A stretch of 64,000 bases of DNA from positions 6,696,001-6,760,000 of the forward strand of contig NZ_LT629786.1 of NCBI RefSeq assembly GCF_900105675.1, written 5' to 3'. This document shows positions 63,730 to 64,000 of this stretch, one piece after another (the stretch's first letter is position 1; every line of letters begins with the position of its first letter). The notes under the pieces were generated by a model, which saw nothing but the letters and a program-made list of their open reading frames with translations, ran no database searches and had not been told where the DNA came from. A program made the translations under genes and the position numbers. The stretch is from Pseudomonas synxantha. GTDB taxonomy: Bacteria; Pseudomonadota; Gammaproteobacteria; Pseudomonadales; Pseudomonadaceae.

Positions 63730-64000
63730 ATGCGCTTTCGCGCGTTGGTTGCTGTCGTGGGGGTGTTGCTTGCGGCAATGACTGTCAATGCTCTGGCTGC
63801 TTCACAGGTAAAGAGTGTTCGCCTGTGGCGAGCGCCGGATAACACGCGACTGGTGTTCGACCTGTCTGGCCCGGTCCAGCACAGTGTCTTTACCCTGACG
63901 GCACCTGATCGCCTGGTGATAGACATCAATGGTGCCAGTCTGGCCGCGCCGCTGAAGGTTTCTACCGCCAACACGCCAATTACCGCCATGCGCTCGGCCC
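63730..64000 (+). CDS. amiB: N-acetylmuramoyl-L-alanine amidase, AmiB/AmiC type (5' part)
   Basis: First 90 codons only; the gene runs past the window. A signal peptide (MRFRALVAVVGVLLAAMTVNALA) is followed by the start of an AMIN domain (SVRLWRAPDNTRLVFDLSG, DRLVIDINGASL). Such enzymes split daughter-cell walls at division. The context tsaE-amiB is the same as in E. coli, where mutL comes next. Confidence 0.85.
   Translation, partial: MRFRALVAVVGVLLAAMTVNALAASQVKSVRLWRAPDNTRLVFDLSGPVQHSVFTLTAPDRLVIDINGASLAAPLKVSTANTPITAMRSA

Overview
The window is a stretch of chromosome from a Pseudomonas, most likely the P. fluorescens group. Its genes read as close relatives of known Pseudomonas proteins. 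The gene order follows the P. aeruginosa PAO1 segment from aceF to amiB almost gene by gene (PAO1 comparisons here are from memory). The non-coding gaps carry the REP/REPIN repeats typical of fluorescent pseudomonads. Coding is dense, GC is high, and I see no rRNA, tRNA, CRISPR array, prophage or complete insertion sequence. About 45 protein genes are supported. The last one, an AmiB/AmiC-type amidase, is cut by the window end.

Layout. (1) 1-7.7 kb: aceF and aceE (pyruvate dehydrogenase E2 and E1) on the minus strand, divergent from glnE. The intergene carries two TGTAGT-N3-ACTACA palindromes placed like operators of a RpiR-type (RccR/HexR) regulator. (2) 7.7-30.2 kb: the lipopolysaccharide core cluster. 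It begins waaF-waaC-waaG-waaP followed by three more kinase-like genes in a tightly overlapping operon. A repeat-rich gap and a TonB-receptor/lipoprotein pair come next. A second operon follows: carbamoyltransferase, mig-14, dnpA-type deacetylase, ssg and wapR. Then come a convergent O-antigen ligase fused to a kinase-like domain, msbA and hldE. (3) 30.2-37.4 kb: an unrecognised protein with a decayed Nudix-like motif, an aldo/keto reductase/FAD oxidoreductase pair, an SMR efflux pump, a LysR regulator, waaA and a TolC-type channel. (4) 37.4-49.8 kb: TPP riboswitch and thiC, then the conserved run nudF-DUF1249-cpdA-yqiA-parE, a phytase-like esterase, parC and an orphan PqiC-type lipoprotein. 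(5) 50-64 kb: a YtjB/AhpA-type membrane protein divergent from serB, then psd, rhdA, an HDOD protein, motAB behind a FliA promoter, rsgA, orn, a TRIC-family protein, queG, nnrD, tsaE and the start of amiB.

How the genes work together. The LPS cluster supplies core sugars (waaA, waaC, waaF, waaG, wapR, ssg, hldE), core phosphates (waaP and further kinase-like genes), a carbamoyl group, flipping (msbA) and ligation (ligase-kinase fusion). mig-14 and the PIG-L deacetylase are surface-modification and stress-tolerance functions in the same operon. The rest is housekeeping: central carbon, thiamine, topoisomerase IV, serine, phosphatidylethanolamine, flagellar stators, ribosome assembly, RNA turnover and tRNA modification.

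The least explained item is a repeat family present three times (about 14.72-15.43, 28.23-28.70 and 60.31-60.55 kb). Each copy is bounded by inverted REP halves. The cargo folds into hairpins whose stems differ in sequence between copies but keep their pairing, including a three-way-junction layout in the two longer copies. This compensatory pattern implies selection on structure. Two kinase-like modules in the LPS cluster also lack the catalytic-loop aspartate.
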